Shown here one piece after another: positions 1-7,139 of a stretch of 12,559 bases of DNA. The DNA is taken from positions 1 to 12,559 of the forward strand of contig JAKORQ010000164.1 of the NCBI GenBank assembly GCA_029777755.1, read 5' to 3'. The position numbers and the translations under genes were made by a program. The notes below the pieces were generated by a model. The model was not told the origin of the DNA and did not search any database. It was given only the letters and a program-made list of their open reading frames with translations. Within the stretch, counting starts at the first letter, position 1, and each line of letters starts with the position of its first letter. Source of the DNA: Planctomycetota bacterium (GTDB lineage: Bacteria; Planctomycetota; Phycisphaerae; Tepidisphaerales; Tepidisphaeraceae).

Positions 1-1281
1 CCGCACAACGCACTTTCCCGCCGGATGCCGGTGGAGTGGAACCACTGGTGGCCATACGAGGATGCCCTCATCAATGAGGAGGTCTTCAAGGCCAACAGCG
101 ATGTGGGCAGGAAGATGGGCTTTGAAGTGAGCATGCTTGATGCCGGTTGGTTCGGGCGGTCGGATGAGAAGTCACAGTGGTACAGCCTGCGCGGCGACTG
201 GCACCTCGTGAACGCCGTGCGATTTCCGTCGGGCCTGGCCAGTCTCGGCCGGCACGTCAAGGCCAACGGCCAGACCTTTGGTATGTGGTGCGAGATCGAG
301 GCCCTCGGCAGCGATGCCGAGCTGGCCCGTCAGCATCCCGAGTTCATCGCCCAGCGCGACGGTCAACCCCTCGGCTACATCTGCATGGGAAACCCACAGG
401 CCCGCGAGTGGGCGTTTGCCACCGTGAAGCGGCTGGTTGAGGAGTACGGGGCCGGCTGGCTCAAGTTCGATTTCAACCTTGACCCTCATGCCGGCTGCAA
501 CCGCACCGATCATGGCCACGGGTCAGGCGACGGCCTCTACGAGCATTACCGCGGCTATTACGCACTGCTGGACCGCATCCGCGAGAGCTACCCCGACGTG
601 CTGCTGGAAAACTGCTCCTCCGGCGGGCTGCGCATCGACCTGGGGATCATGCAGCACCTGCACGTCACCTTCCTCTCCGATCCCGACTACACCGAGCATG
701 CGCTCCAGCTCACCTGGGGTGCGTCGATGATGCTGCATCCCTCCACGATGCTGCGTTTCACCTGGTCGCAGGTGCGCGACTATCAGCGCCACAATCGCGC
801 GGTAGACCCCCTTTCTCCGGATACGCCGACGCACAAGCTCGACTACATTCTGCGCACGGGCATGATGGGCATCCTGGGTATGTCCTATCGCCTGGAGGAC
901 CTGCCGCCGCAGCACCGAGAGCGCATCGTGCAGCAGATCCAGTTCTACAAGCAGCATCTACGCGAGCTCTTGCGCGATGGGGATTTCCTGCCACTTACTG
1001 CCCAGCCGGATCGTAACGGCTCCGGCGAGCGCTGGCCTGCCTTTCTCGCGGTTGCACAGGACAAGAGCCAGGCAGCCATGTTCGTCTTCCGCATGCCTGG
1101 CGCGGCCGATGCCTGCCAGGTGCGTCTGCGCCATCTGGATCCGCAGAAGCGCTACCGCGTGAGCTACCAGGACAGCGGCCGCACGCTGACGCTCATCGGC
1201 GAGCGGTTGATGCACCAGGGGCTGCCGTTTGACGCAATGCCGGAGGAATCGTCAGAGATCGTCCTGCTGCGCAGCGAGTAG
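1..1281 (+). CDS. GH36-type alpha-galactosidase, C-terminal part (5' truncated by window edge)
   Basis: Hydrolyses terminal alpha-galactosides, releasing galactose from oligo- or polysaccharides. The reading frame is open to base 1, so the true start lies outside; the ATG at 25 is internal. Seen (numbered from that Met): an N-terminal barrel strand PVEWNHWWPYE, corresponding to the family's PVGWNSW-type motif; MLDAGWFG at 38-44; WLKFDFN at 145-151, whose Asp149 is the expected catalytic nucleophile (family KWD motif); ENCSSGG at 195-201; and FLSDPDYTEHALQ at 216-228, with Asp219 the expected acid/base. The last ~90 residues form the usual C-terminal beta domain. GH36 enzymes are commonly about 700 residues, so the N-terminal beta-sandwich domain is probably upstream of the window. 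It converges on the phosphotransferase gene. Family assignment is strong; substrate (alpha-galactoside or alpha-N-acetylgalactosaminide) and export cannot be judged without the N-terminus. Confidence 0.9.
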   Translation, partial: PHNALSRRMPVEWNHWWPYEDALINEEVFKANSDVGRKMGFEVSMLDAGWFGRSDEKSQWYSLRGDWHLVNAVRFPSGLASLGRHVKANGQTFGMWCEIEALGSDAELARQHPEFIAQRDGQPLGYICMGNPQAREWAFATVKRLVEEYGAGWLKFDFNLDPHAGCNRTDHGHGSGDGLYEHYRGYYALLDRIRESYPDVLLENCSSGGLRIDLGIMQHLHVTFLSDPDYTEHALQLTWGASMMLHPSTMLRFTWSQVRDYQRHNRAVDPLSPDTPTHKLDYILRTGMMGILGMSYRLEDLPPQHRERIVQQIQFYKQHLRELLRDGDFLPLTAQPDRNGSGERWPAFLAVAQDKSQAAMFVFRMPGAADACQVRLRHLDPQKRYRVSYQDSGRTLTLIGERLMHQGLPFDAMPEESSEIVLLRSE

Positions 1282-1301
1282 CGCTGGGCGCAATGGAAAA
1301 G

Positions 1302-1333
1302 GGCGGCGGGGCAGGTGCGCCTATCCCGCCGCC
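1302..1333 (-). terminator. Hairpin terminator between convergent GH36 and phosphotransferase genes
   Basis: A perfect 9-bp inverted repeat (GGCGGCGGG at 1302-1310, CCCGCCGCC at 1325-1333) encloses a 14-nt loop. Read on the minus strand the stem is followed by CTTTTCC, a short U-rich tract, which suits termination of the phosphotransferase mRNA. One arm lies inside that gene's last codons. It may also serve the GH36 gene, although no U tract follows on the plus strand. Confidence 0.5.
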
Positions 1334-2397
1334 AGTTCTATCAGCTTCTTCATGTTCTTCTGCAGCCACAGGAGCTTGCGCTTGATCATCTGCAGGAACG
1401 CGTACCCCTGCACCTTGCCGAAGCTGCCGGTATTGGCCACCGGCAGCACCGCCTCCGCAATCAGCGCCTCGGCCATCAGGTGCGGCATGATCAGCAGCTC
1501 AAGCTGCGAGAGCACCGTCACCTCTTCATAGCCGCGGATGAACCGGCGGAAACGTCCTTCATCCAGGTAGTCCGGCCAGCGGCTCACGTCGTCATCCCCG
1601 TAGATCACCGAGAACTGCAGCGCGCCGTTGGCGATGTCGATGATCGGAGGCAGGATCCTCGCCGAGTCGTAGTCGATCACCGCCACCACGCGGTTGTCGC
1701 GGTAGAGCATGTTCCCCGGGTGCCAGTCGGCATGGCAGATGCGTTTGGGGAACTTGGAGATGTTCTTGGACTCCACCTCATTGGCCGCCTCGTTGTAGGC
1801 CCGCGTGAGGAACTCTGCCAGCTCCTTCATCTCCTGGTTGCCCACCAGCACGCTGTTGCGCAGCACTTCCAGTCCCTGGTGGATCACCGGCGATGCGTGA
1901 TAGCTTCCCGTCGGCGGCTCATACTCGCTGGAGAAGTCGGACAGCAGCTTGTGGAACAGCCCCAGCGTATGCCCGCCGTCAAAGGCTGAATCAAGCGTCT
2001 GCGGGAAGGGCTGGCCGGGGATGAACTCAAACAGCTCATATACCGATCCCCGCCACTGCACCATGGAGTTGTTGTCCTTCCTGGTGCCGATCAGGTGGGG
2101 CAGAGGAAACTGCTTGTTCGCCAGGTGAAGCTGGATCGCGTGGGTGAAGGCCACCTTGAACGGGTCATCCCTGCCGCGTGCCCGCCGCTTGAGCAGGAAG
2201 CGGCCCTGTTCACTGGTGATCAGCAGCTTGGGTGCCTTGCGCGAACCGCGCGCGTACTCCTGCACGGACTCGAGCGTCCCGATATCGAAGTGTGACAGCA
2301 CCACGGCCAGTTCCTCCAGGGAGAACTGCTCTCGCTGTGCCGCCGGTTTGGTTTGGGAGTCGCCAGGGGCGCTTGTTCCCAGGTTAACGTGACTCAT
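1321..2397 (-). CDS. APH-fold phosphotransferase (aminoglycoside/choline/homoserine kinase-like)
   Basis: A protein-kinase-like small-molecule kinase of 358 aa that uses ATP to phosphorylate an unknown hydroxyl substrate. Seen (numbered from the Met at 2397): an N-lobe strand FLLKRRA with Lys70 as the likely ATP-contacting lysine; a hinge-like YELFEFIPGQPF near 120-131; the catalytic loop HADWHPGN at 222-229 (Brenner motif HxDxxxxN); and the metal-binding AVIDYDSA at about 239-246, with Asp242 or Asp244 in the DFG-equivalent place. The family includes choline kinases, ThrB-like homoserine kinases, CotS-like proteins and antibiotic kinases; the sequence does not discriminate, and nothing nearby suggests antibiotic resistance. 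The frame stays open upstream to a GTG at 2529, but residues before 2397 show no domain character and would overlap the cysS promoter, so 2397 was chosen. No clear Shine-Dalgarno precedes it. Transcribed divergently from cysS. Confidence 0.8.
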   Translation of the reverse strand: MSHVNLGTSAPGDSQTKPAAQREQFSLEELAVVLSHFDIGTLESVQEYARGSRKAPKLLITSEQGRFLLKRRARGRDDPFKVAFTHAIQLHLANKQFPLPHLIGTRKDNNSMVQWRGSVYELFEFIPGQPFPQTLDSAFDGGHTLGLFHKLLSDFSSEYEPPTGSYHASPVIHQGLEVLRNSVLVGNQEMKELAEFLTRAYNEAANEVESKNISKFPKRICHADWHPGNMLYRDNRVVAVIDYDSARILPPIIDIANGALQFSVIYGDDDVSRWPDYLDEGRFRRFIRGYEEVTVLSQLELLIMPHLMAEALIAEAVLPVANTGSFGKVQGYAFLQMIKRKLLWLQKNMKKLIELAAG

Positions 2398-2511
2398 GAT
2401 CTGATCAGGCAGGTTTTGTCCGGAATAGTCAGTTACGTCAAGGGATCGCGCGGCAAATCCATCACATATGTGCTCCAAGCGGCCAATCCCATGCATAAGG
2501 CCGTTGCGCGT

Positions 2512-2540
2512 TTGCCCATATTCCTTCACCCTTTTAGGAT
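2512..2540 (+). promoter_or_regulatory. Predicted sigma70-type promoter of cysS
   Basis: TTGCCC at 2512-2517 (4 of 6 to TTGACA) and TAGGAT at 2535-2540 (4 of 6 to TATAAT) are separated by exactly 17 nt. The cysS ATG starts only 10 nt past the last base of the -10 box, so the predicted transcript has a leader of 0-3 nt. No Shine-Dalgarno is present, which agrees with leaderless or near-leaderless initiation. Confidence 0.45.
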
Positions 2541-2549
2541 TGATGCACT

Positions 2550-4019
2550 ATGAGCTTGCGTGTTTACAACAGTCTGACGCGTCAGAAAGAGCCATTCAAA
2601 CCGGTACAGGAAGGGAAGGTAGGCATCTACCTGTGCGGGCCAACCGTCTACAAGTCGCCACACATCGGCCACATGGTCGGCCCGGTCATCTTCGACGCCA
2701 TCAAGCGGTATCTCACTTTCCGCGGTTACCAGGTCACCTGGATCGTCAACATCACCGACGTCGACGACAAGCTCATTGAAAAGGCCCGCGAACTGGGCAT
2801 CCCCATGAAGGAGCTCGCCGAGAAGCACACGCGCGAGTACCACGAGGTGTTGCGCGACCTGGGCGTTGACCAGATCGACTCCTTCCCCAAGGCCACCGAC
2901 CATATCGATGACATCATCCGCATCACCGCCCAGCTCATAGAGAAGGGATACGCCTATCCGGCGGATGGCAATGTCTGGTTCGACGTGACGCGCGATCCCG
3001 ACTACGGCAAGCTCACCAATCGCCGCGTGGAGGACCAGGAGGCCGGCCGGGCAACCGAGGGCACCGGCAAGCGCAATCCCGCCGACTTTGCCCTCTGGAA
3101 AGCCGCCAAGCCCGGCGAGCCGTCATGGGACTCGCCCTGGGGCAAAGGCCGCCCCGGCTGGCACATCGAGTGCTCGGCCATGAGCATGAAGTACCTGGGC
3201 GAAACGCTGGACATCCACGGTGGCGGACTGGACCTGCAGTTCCCCCATCACGAGAACGAACTGGCACAATCGGAGAGCTGCACCGGCAAGCCGTTCGCCA
3301 GGTACTGGATGCACAACGGACTGACCCGCATCAAGACCAAGGCCGCCAGCGGCGAGTGGAAGAACGAGAAGATGTCCGGCTCCATCGGCAATGTCGTCTC
3401 TGCCCGCGAGCTGGTCGATACCTTCGGCCCGGAGCTGATCCGATACTTCCTTCTTTCCACGCATTACCGCCGGCCGATCGAGTTCACCGATGAGGTGCTC
3501 TCCAACTGCCAGAAGGCGTTTGCCGTCTTCACCCGCCTGTTTGAGCGTATCGAGCGCCTGGGCAAGCCCACGCAGGAAGCCGGCGACAGCGAGCTTGCCA
3601 GGGTTGTGGAAGTGCATCGTCAGCGCTTCCTCGACATGATGGATGATGACTTCAACACCGCCGGCGCCATCGCCGTCATGCACGAGTTGGCCGGCGAGAT
3701 CAACTCCTTTGTCGAGAAGAGCGGCGTGGAGAGGACGCACGACGCCGCGGCCATCGCCGCCGCTGCCAGCGCCACCGCCACGCTCCGTGAGCTGGGCGGC
3801 ATCCTGGGCATGTTCCGCTTCCTCGACAGGCAGAAGGCAGTCGCCGGCGGCGAGGATGCCGACCTGGTGGAAAAGCTGGTCATTCTGCTCATACAGGTGC
3901 GGGCCGAGGCGCGCAAGGCGAAGAACTTCGCCACCGCCGACGCCGTGCGCAAGGGGCTGGCGGAGATTGGCATATCGCTGGAGGATCGCCCTGACGGAAC
4001 AATCTGGCGCAAAGGCTGA
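2550..4019 (+). CDS. cysS: Cysteinyl-tRNA synthetase
   Basis: Cytoplasmic class I aminoacyl-tRNA synthetase that charges tRNA-Cys with cysteine. 489 aa, slightly longer than the E. coli enzyme (461). Seen: Cys29 in CGPTVY; the HIGH motif HIGHM at 38-42; NITDVDDK at 67-74; WHIECSAM at 204-211 (Cys208); DIHGGGLDLQFPHHENELAQ at 221-240, where His233 and Glu237 complete the zinc site known in E. coli (Cys, Cys, His, Glu); and KMSGSIGN at 274-281 in place of KMSKSxGN. Between the NGLTRIK strand and this signature there are about nine extra residues relative to E. coli. The C-terminal helical DALR-type domain is present. First gene of a probable operon with a small membrane protein and ruvC; the next start is 46 nt on. 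The start agrees with the conserved N-terminus (LRVYNSLT). Confidence 0.97.
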   Translation: MSLRVYNSLTRQKEPFKPVQEGKVGIYLCGPTVYKSPHIGHMVGPVIFDAIKRYLTFRGYQVTWIVNITDVDDKLIEKARELGIPMKELAEKHTREYHEVLRDLGVDQIDSFPKATDHIDDIIRITAQLIEKGYAYPADGNVWFDVTRDPDYGKLTNRRVEDQEAGRATEGTGKRNPADFALWKAAKPGEPSWDSPWGKGRPGWHIECSAMSMKYLGETLDIHGGGLDLQFPHHENELAQSESCTGKPFARYWMHNGLTRIKTKAASGEWKNEKMSGSIGNVVSARELVDTFGPELIRYFLLSTHYRRPIEFTDEVLSNCQKAFAVFTRLFERIERLGKPTQEAGDSELARVVEVHRQRFLDMMDDDFNTAGAIAVMHELAGEINSFVEKSGVERTHDAAAIAAAASATATLRELGGILGMFRFLDRQKAVAGGEDADLVEKLVILLIQVRAEARKAKNFATADAVRKGLAEIGISLEDRPDGTIWRKG

Positions 4020-4065
4020 TCGCATCTGCTATGCTCTGCGCCGGTGGTAGCGGAGGGAGACGCGG

Positions 4066-4218
4066 ATGAAGAACCTCACCGGACTGATCCTGCTGGCGCT
4101 GGCGATCGCCGCGCTGTTGGTGGCGGCGGTACTGCTGGTTCGTGAGATCTCCGGCACGCCGCCGACGACGGTGCCGGCCGACGACATCGCGCATCTGCGC
4201 TATATCCCGGAGAGCTGA
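4066..4218 (+). CDS. Small single-pass membrane protein between cysS and ruvC
   Basis: A 50-aa ORF (ATG 4066, TGA 4216-4218). It begins MKNLTGLILLALAI, runs as a Leu/Ala/Val hydrophobic segment over about residues 5-25, then has an Arg-Glu boundary and a short polar, proline-rich tail ending AHLRYIPES. This is one transmembrane helix, or an uncleaved signal anchor; a signal peptide is less likely because almost nothing would remain. GGAGG at 4052-4056 lies 9 nt before the ATG, one of the better ribosome binding sites in the window. Its stop codon is followed directly by the ruvC ATG (TGAATG), so translation of ruvC is probably coupled to it. I do not recognise a family and assign no function. 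The RBS, the abutting junction and the clean hydrophobic profile argue that it is real. Confidence 0.7.
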   Translation: MKNLTGLILLALAIAALLVAAVLLVREISGTPPTTVPADDIAHLRYIPES

Positions 4219-4728
4219 ATGCGGATCATCGGCATAGACCCCGGCCTTCAGATTACCGGCTACGGCGTGGTGGACTATAAACTTCCCCGGCCGCGGCTGG
4301 TCGATGGCGGGGTGATCCGCCTGAATCCACGCCAGGCGATTGTGCAGAGGCTCTGTGAGCTGGAGAAGGAACTGGACGGGCTGTTTGAGGAATATCGGCC
4401 GGATGTTTGTGCCGTCGAGGAACTTTACGCCCACTACGCTCACCCGCGAACCGCCATCCTTATGGGCCATGCTCGCGGCGTGATCCTGCTGGTGGCCGGC
4501 CGACGCGATGTCCGCCTCGAGCAGTTTGCCGCCAACCGCATCAAGCAGGCCGTCACCGGTCATGGCCATGCCTCCAAGCAGCAGATGCAGCGCACCATCC
4601 AGGGGATCTGGAACCTGCCGGAGCCACCCTCGCCGCCCGACGTTGCCGACGCCCTGGCGATAGCCCTCTGCTGCGGCCGGCTGATCTCCGAGCGCCGCTC
4701 GATCAATGACGCCCTCGCCGGCCGATGA
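4219..4728 (+). CDS. ruvC: Crossover junction endodeoxyribonuclease RuvC
   Basis: Holliday-junction resolvase: a homodimeric Mg-dependent nuclease that cuts four-way junctions processed by RuvAB during recombination and repair, in the cytoplasm. 169 aa, normal for the family (E. coli 173). Seen: MRIIGIDPGLQITGYGVV with Asp7; AVEELYAHYAHPRTAILMG with Glu67; GHGHASKQQMQ at 114-124, the conserved lysine region; and PPDVADALAIAL at 139-150 with Asp141 and Asp144. Together these are the four acidic catalytic residues of RuvC. The ATG directly abuts the stop of the upstream small membrane protein and there is no independent Shine-Dalgarno, so expression likely depends on that upstream translation. 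ruvA and ruvB are not in the window. Confidence 0.96.
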   Translation: MRIIGIDPGLQITGYGVVDYKLPRPRLVDGGVIRLNPRQAIVQRLCELEKELDGLFEEYRPDVCAVEELYAHYAHPRTAILMGHARGVILLVAGRRDVRLEQFAANRIKQAVTGHGHASKQQMQRTIQGIWNLPEPPSPPDVADALAIALCCGRLISERRSINDALAGR

Positions 4729-4739
4729 ACTCCAACGCG

Positions 4740-4775
4740 GCTCCGCCCAAGGTGGAGCGGGCGATCCCCGCCCGC
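4740..4775 (+). terminator. GC-rich hairpins downstream of ruvC, possible terminator
   Basis: Two adjacent inverted repeats lie just after the ruvC stop: GCTCC (4740-4744) with GGAGC (4754-4758), and GCGGGC (4757-4762) with GCCCGC (4770-4775). They share two bases, so only one can form fully at a time. No U tract follows, so intrinsic termination is uncertain. The rest of 4729-4963, between ruvC and the next, converging gene, shows nothing else convincing. Confidence 0.3.
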
Positions 4776-4963
4776 GGGAGGCAAGGTGATCCTCGACGAA
4801 CATACGTCATCAGAGCCAGGGAACCGGAAGACCCCACAAAGCGATGAAGTAACTGAGTGACCTTTGACCTCTCGATGCCCCGTCAACGCACATCCAGTGG
4901 GCAGACTATTGCCGATCCGCCGTCCCGCGGAGTGAGGACAAGCCGCTCCACTTTCCAGCAGGT

Positions 4964-6079
4964 CTACTGCGCTTTCACTTCCTGCGAAAGGTCAACGTCG
5001 GTGATCTCGTGGATGCGTCGCAGAAGATCCTCTCCGCTGCCACAGGGGTTTTCCCGAAGGGAACGGACGAGCTCCGGCAACTTCTCTTTCGCCGAGTCGA
5101 GGATTTTCCCGGCGGCCCGCATGCTCTTGCGGCGATAGGCATCGGCATACGCCGCCACATACTCCCGCTTGAGTGACTCGGGGCTGGTTGGCTTGAGCAG
5201 GTCGATGGTGCTCATGCGGATGGGGTTCATCCGCAGCTCGGCCGCGATCAGCATCAGCAGCTCCCGCCGCGGCGAGCCGATGATGTTCGCTGCGTAGTCG
5301 GCCGACGTTACGCCTGCCAGCCCCACGCCCAGCCACTGCTGATCAGTGGGCAGCTTCAGCGGGTCGAAAACCTCCTGCATCACCATGTCGATGAACATCG
5401 CCTGCACGAGGAACATCGATCTGCCGGAGACCAGCTTGCCAAGTTCTGCCTCGGTGCCCTCGACCAGCGACTTGAGCTTGTCCGCCAGTGCCTGCGGCCC
5501 ATCCTTTTCTGACGCGACCACGGCCACGACGGTGTCATCCATCGGCCTATCGACGCTCAGGGGAATGGTTTCGCGATACATCACGCGATCGGCGTAGCGG
5601 TTGTAGTAGATGCCCGGGCAGGTCCACACGCCGCTCTTGAGAATCTCCTTGAGCTTCTCGTCCGTGGCGCACAGGAAAAACAGCGGCGGGCGGAAAGCCG
5701 ACAGCGCCTCGATATCGTCCCGCAGCTTCTGGATGTGCGGTTCGAGTACGCTGGTATCCTCCAGTGCGTAGTCGGACGCGATCTGCTTCAGGATATCGGC
5801 GCTGCGTTCGCTGAGACGGGTCAACAGGTCGGCCGGCATGGTGGTGGGGCGGGTCGCCGGTATGACCTGCGTAAGCGCCTGCCTGATGAGATCCTCCTCC
5901 GCCTCCTGGCATATCGCCTTCACGCCAGACGCTTCCACAAGCTTGAAGCCCGGAGGAACAGACAGGGTGTAGCGCAGCTCCTGCGTTGCTGGCGGATCGA
6001 CCGCCAGGCATAGCCGGGCCGGCGCCAGTGCAAGCAGGGCAGTAAATCCAAGGGTGATGGATCGTTTCGTGAGGGCCAT
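4964..6079 (-). CDS. Exported protein of unknown function, possibly a degenerate gluzincin-type peptidase
   Basis: 371 aa when started at 6079. That start gives a textbook signal peptide: MALTKR, a hydrophobic core, and a cleavage site near residue 26 (LCLA then VDPP). The longer frame from 6121 adds 14 residues that spoil it. The mature protein is mixed alpha/beta and helix-rich towards the C-terminus, without further membrane spans. Around 130-170 it reads PPLFFLCATDEKLKEIL, then GVWTCPGIYYNRYADRVM. At 231-256 it has DMVMQEVF followed by QQWLGVGLAG. In secreted gluzincins this order (a strand with 'gxY', then HExxH, then WLxEGLA) is familiar, but here HExxH is absent. The catalytic interpretation is inference: if homologous it should be an inactive relative. 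Otherwise it is simply a periplasmic or secreted hypothetical protein. It lies downstream of the PEP-CTERM genes on the same strand, probably as a separate transcript. Confidence 0.75.
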   Translation of the reverse strand: MALTKRSITLGFTALLALAPARLCLAVDPPATQELRYTLSVPPGFKLVEASGVKAICQEAEEDLIRQALTQVIPATRPTTMPADLLTRLSERSADILKQIASDYALEDTSVLEPHIQKLRDDIEALSAFRPPLFFLCATDEKLKEILKSGVWTCPGIYYNRYADRVMYRETIPLSVDRPMDDTVVAVVASEKDGPQALADKLKSLVEGTEAELGKLVSGRSMFLVQAMFIDMVMQEVFDPLKLPTDQQWLGVGLAGVTSADYAANIIGSPRRELLMLIAAELRMNPIRMSTIDLLKPTSPESLKREYVAAYADAYRRKSMRAAGKILDSAKEKLPELVRSLRENPCGSGEDLLRRIHEITDVDLSQEVKAQ

Positions 6080-6148
6080 GACTTCGCAGGAAGGGCATCT
6101 TACGCCGATCGCACGGCCCATGCGAGTGGCCGAGGTGCATCAAGCCAG

Positions 6149-6178
6149 AAGGGCCATGAGCTATCACCCATGACCCTT
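6149..6178 (-). terminator. Hairpin downstream of the first PEP-CTERM gene
   Basis: An imperfect inverted repeat, AAGGG-C-CATG (6149-6158) with CATG-A-CCCTT (6169-6178), gives 5 + 4 bp around one mismatch. It begins 30 nt after the PEP-CTERM stop codon on the minus strand. The downstream tract (CTGGCTTG) is only weakly U-rich, so it could be a terminator or a 3'-end stabiliser. Confidence 0.35.
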
Positions 6179-6208
6179 CATGCAATTGTCTGCGAATCGC
6201 GACCTTCG

Positions 6209-6862
6209 TTAGCTGCGTCGGCGGCGCAGGATGCCAGCGCCTGCCAGGCCGATCAGAGCAAGTGCGCCCGGCTGCGGTACCGGCACCAGCGTGATGTCGT
6301 CGATCACCACGTTGTCGGCACCGGCGAGGATGCTGATATACGTCAGCGCCTGGGTGGCCGGGTCCCAGGTGGTCGGCACATAAGGCCAGCCGGGGTAGCG
6401 CGTCTGGGTAAGGTCAACCGTCACGTGCTGCCAGGTGCCGCTGTCGGCATCGGTGGTGACAGGATAGTCGTAGTCAACCCCGTCAATGTTGTAGACAGCG
6501 GGGATATTGCGCTCGTTGAACTGATGGGCTGCGTCATACCCGTCAAAGCGGATGCGGACCAGCAGTGTGCCAGAGGGGTTGTCGTCGATGGTGTTGATGT
6601 AGAACGACAGCACGTAGTTGTTGCCCACCATCAGGCCGGGGTGCTGCACACCCACGGACGTCGCGCCGCCGCCTATTTTCGCCGTGGCCAGCGACGGCCC
6701 GGTGCTGCCGTAGTAGAAATCGCTGTTGGTGGTCATGTCCCATTGCTGTTGTGACCACCCGTCCCCGTAGTTGCCGTCATACACGAGGATCGCGGCACTG
6801 CCCGACGAGGCGCCCAATGCAAGCGACATCGCGGCGACAATGCTCCCGGTAAGGAATTTCAT
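6209..6862 (-). CDS. PEP-CTERM-like secreted protein, carbohydrate-binding-like beta-sandwich (paralog 1)
   Basis: 217 aa when started at 6862, where AGGAGG (6869-6874) lies 6 nt upstream; the longer open frame to 7108 lacks this and is rejected. Seen: a signal peptide (about residues 1-23, ending GSAA), a body of beta-strand character including NNYVLSFYINTIDDNPSGTL at 81-100, TWQHVTVDLTQ at 143-153 and NVVIDDITLVPV at 184-195, then a tail with PQPGALALIGLAG and a terminal RRRRS. The body resembles a galactose-binding/CBM-type jelly roll (inference). The tail is the sorting signal that exosortase systems recognise, but it reads PQP rather than PEP. The role is probably surface display, perhaps glycan binding. 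No exosortase gene is in the window. A near relative lies directly upstream on the same strand. Confidence 0.85.
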   Translation of the reverse strand: MKFLTGSIVAAMSLALGASSGSAAILVYDGNYGDGWSQQQWDMTTNSDFYYGSTGPSLATAKIGGGATSVGVQHPGLMVGNNYVLSFYINTIDDNPSGTLLVRIRFDGYDAAHQFNERNIPAVYNIDGVDYDYPVTTDADSGTWQHVTVDLTQTRYPGWPYVPTTWDPATQALTYISILAGADNVVIDDITLVPVPQPGALALIGLAGAGILRRRRS

Positions 6863-6910
6863 GTCTCGCCTCCTGTAATGCGTATAAGTACGTGACGTGC
6901 ACTTTCTCAC

Positions 6911-6929
6911 TTCACCGGCTGCCGGTGAA
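6911..6929 (-). promoter_or_regulatory. 19-bp perfect palindrome upstream of PEP-CTERM paralog 1
   Basis: TTCACCGGC (6911-6919), one central base, then GCCGGTGAA (6921-6929): arms of 9 bp with no mismatch. It lies 49-67 nt before the start codon and begins just after the predicted transcription start. It could be a repressor operator or a 5'-end mRNA hairpin. No similar palindrome was seen upstream of the paralog. Confidence 0.4.
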
Positions 6930-6937
6930 CAAAGGTT

Positions 6938-6943
6938 ATCATA
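6938..6943 (-). promoter_or_regulatory. Candidate -10 box of PEP-CTERM paralog 1
   Basis: TATGAT on the minus strand (5 of 6 to TATAAT). It predicts a start near 6931, directly before the 19-bp palindrome, giving a leader of about 70 nt. No good -35 was found at 16-18 nt; TTGCTG lies 21 nt upstream. Confidence 0.3.
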
Positions 6944-7139
6944 GCGGTCTGATCCGCAGAACTCCAGCAAGAAGTCTCTTTTCCGCCACGCTTTATTTGC
7001 CACTATGTCTGGGTGAAAAGGTGGTGAGCTCTTTGTTTGGCTAATACTTACGAACAACATGTGCTGAGGCGGGCTTCCTGCCATCGGCGCAAGTGCTTTG
7101 CCATGCAACGCTTATGCGTCAGCCTCCGCCAAAACGCAA

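Noticed and set aside
2477..2505. Short inverted repeat (CGGCC/GGCCG) between the phosphotransferase and cysS genes, considered as a T-box-like or attenuator element
   Set aside because: The stem is only 5 perfect pairs with a 14-nt loop, lies upstream of the predicted cysS promoter, and has no further leader elements.
3123..4803. Two ~300-codon minus-strand frames opposite cysS and ruvC
   Set aside because: Both are shadows of recognisable genes with conserved catalytic residues on the plus strand.
4725..4847. 40-codon plus-strand ORF whose ATG overlaps the ruvC stop (ATGA)
   Set aside because: The overlap is operon-like, but the product is strongly charged with no hydrophobic core, covers the GC-rich hairpins, and shows no coding character; it is treated as chance.
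6863..7108. N-terminal extension of PEP-CTERM paralog 1 by 82 codons
   Set aside because: The AGGAGG site and signal peptide both place the start at 6862; the extension would bury the signal peptide and spans the predicted promoter and palindrome.
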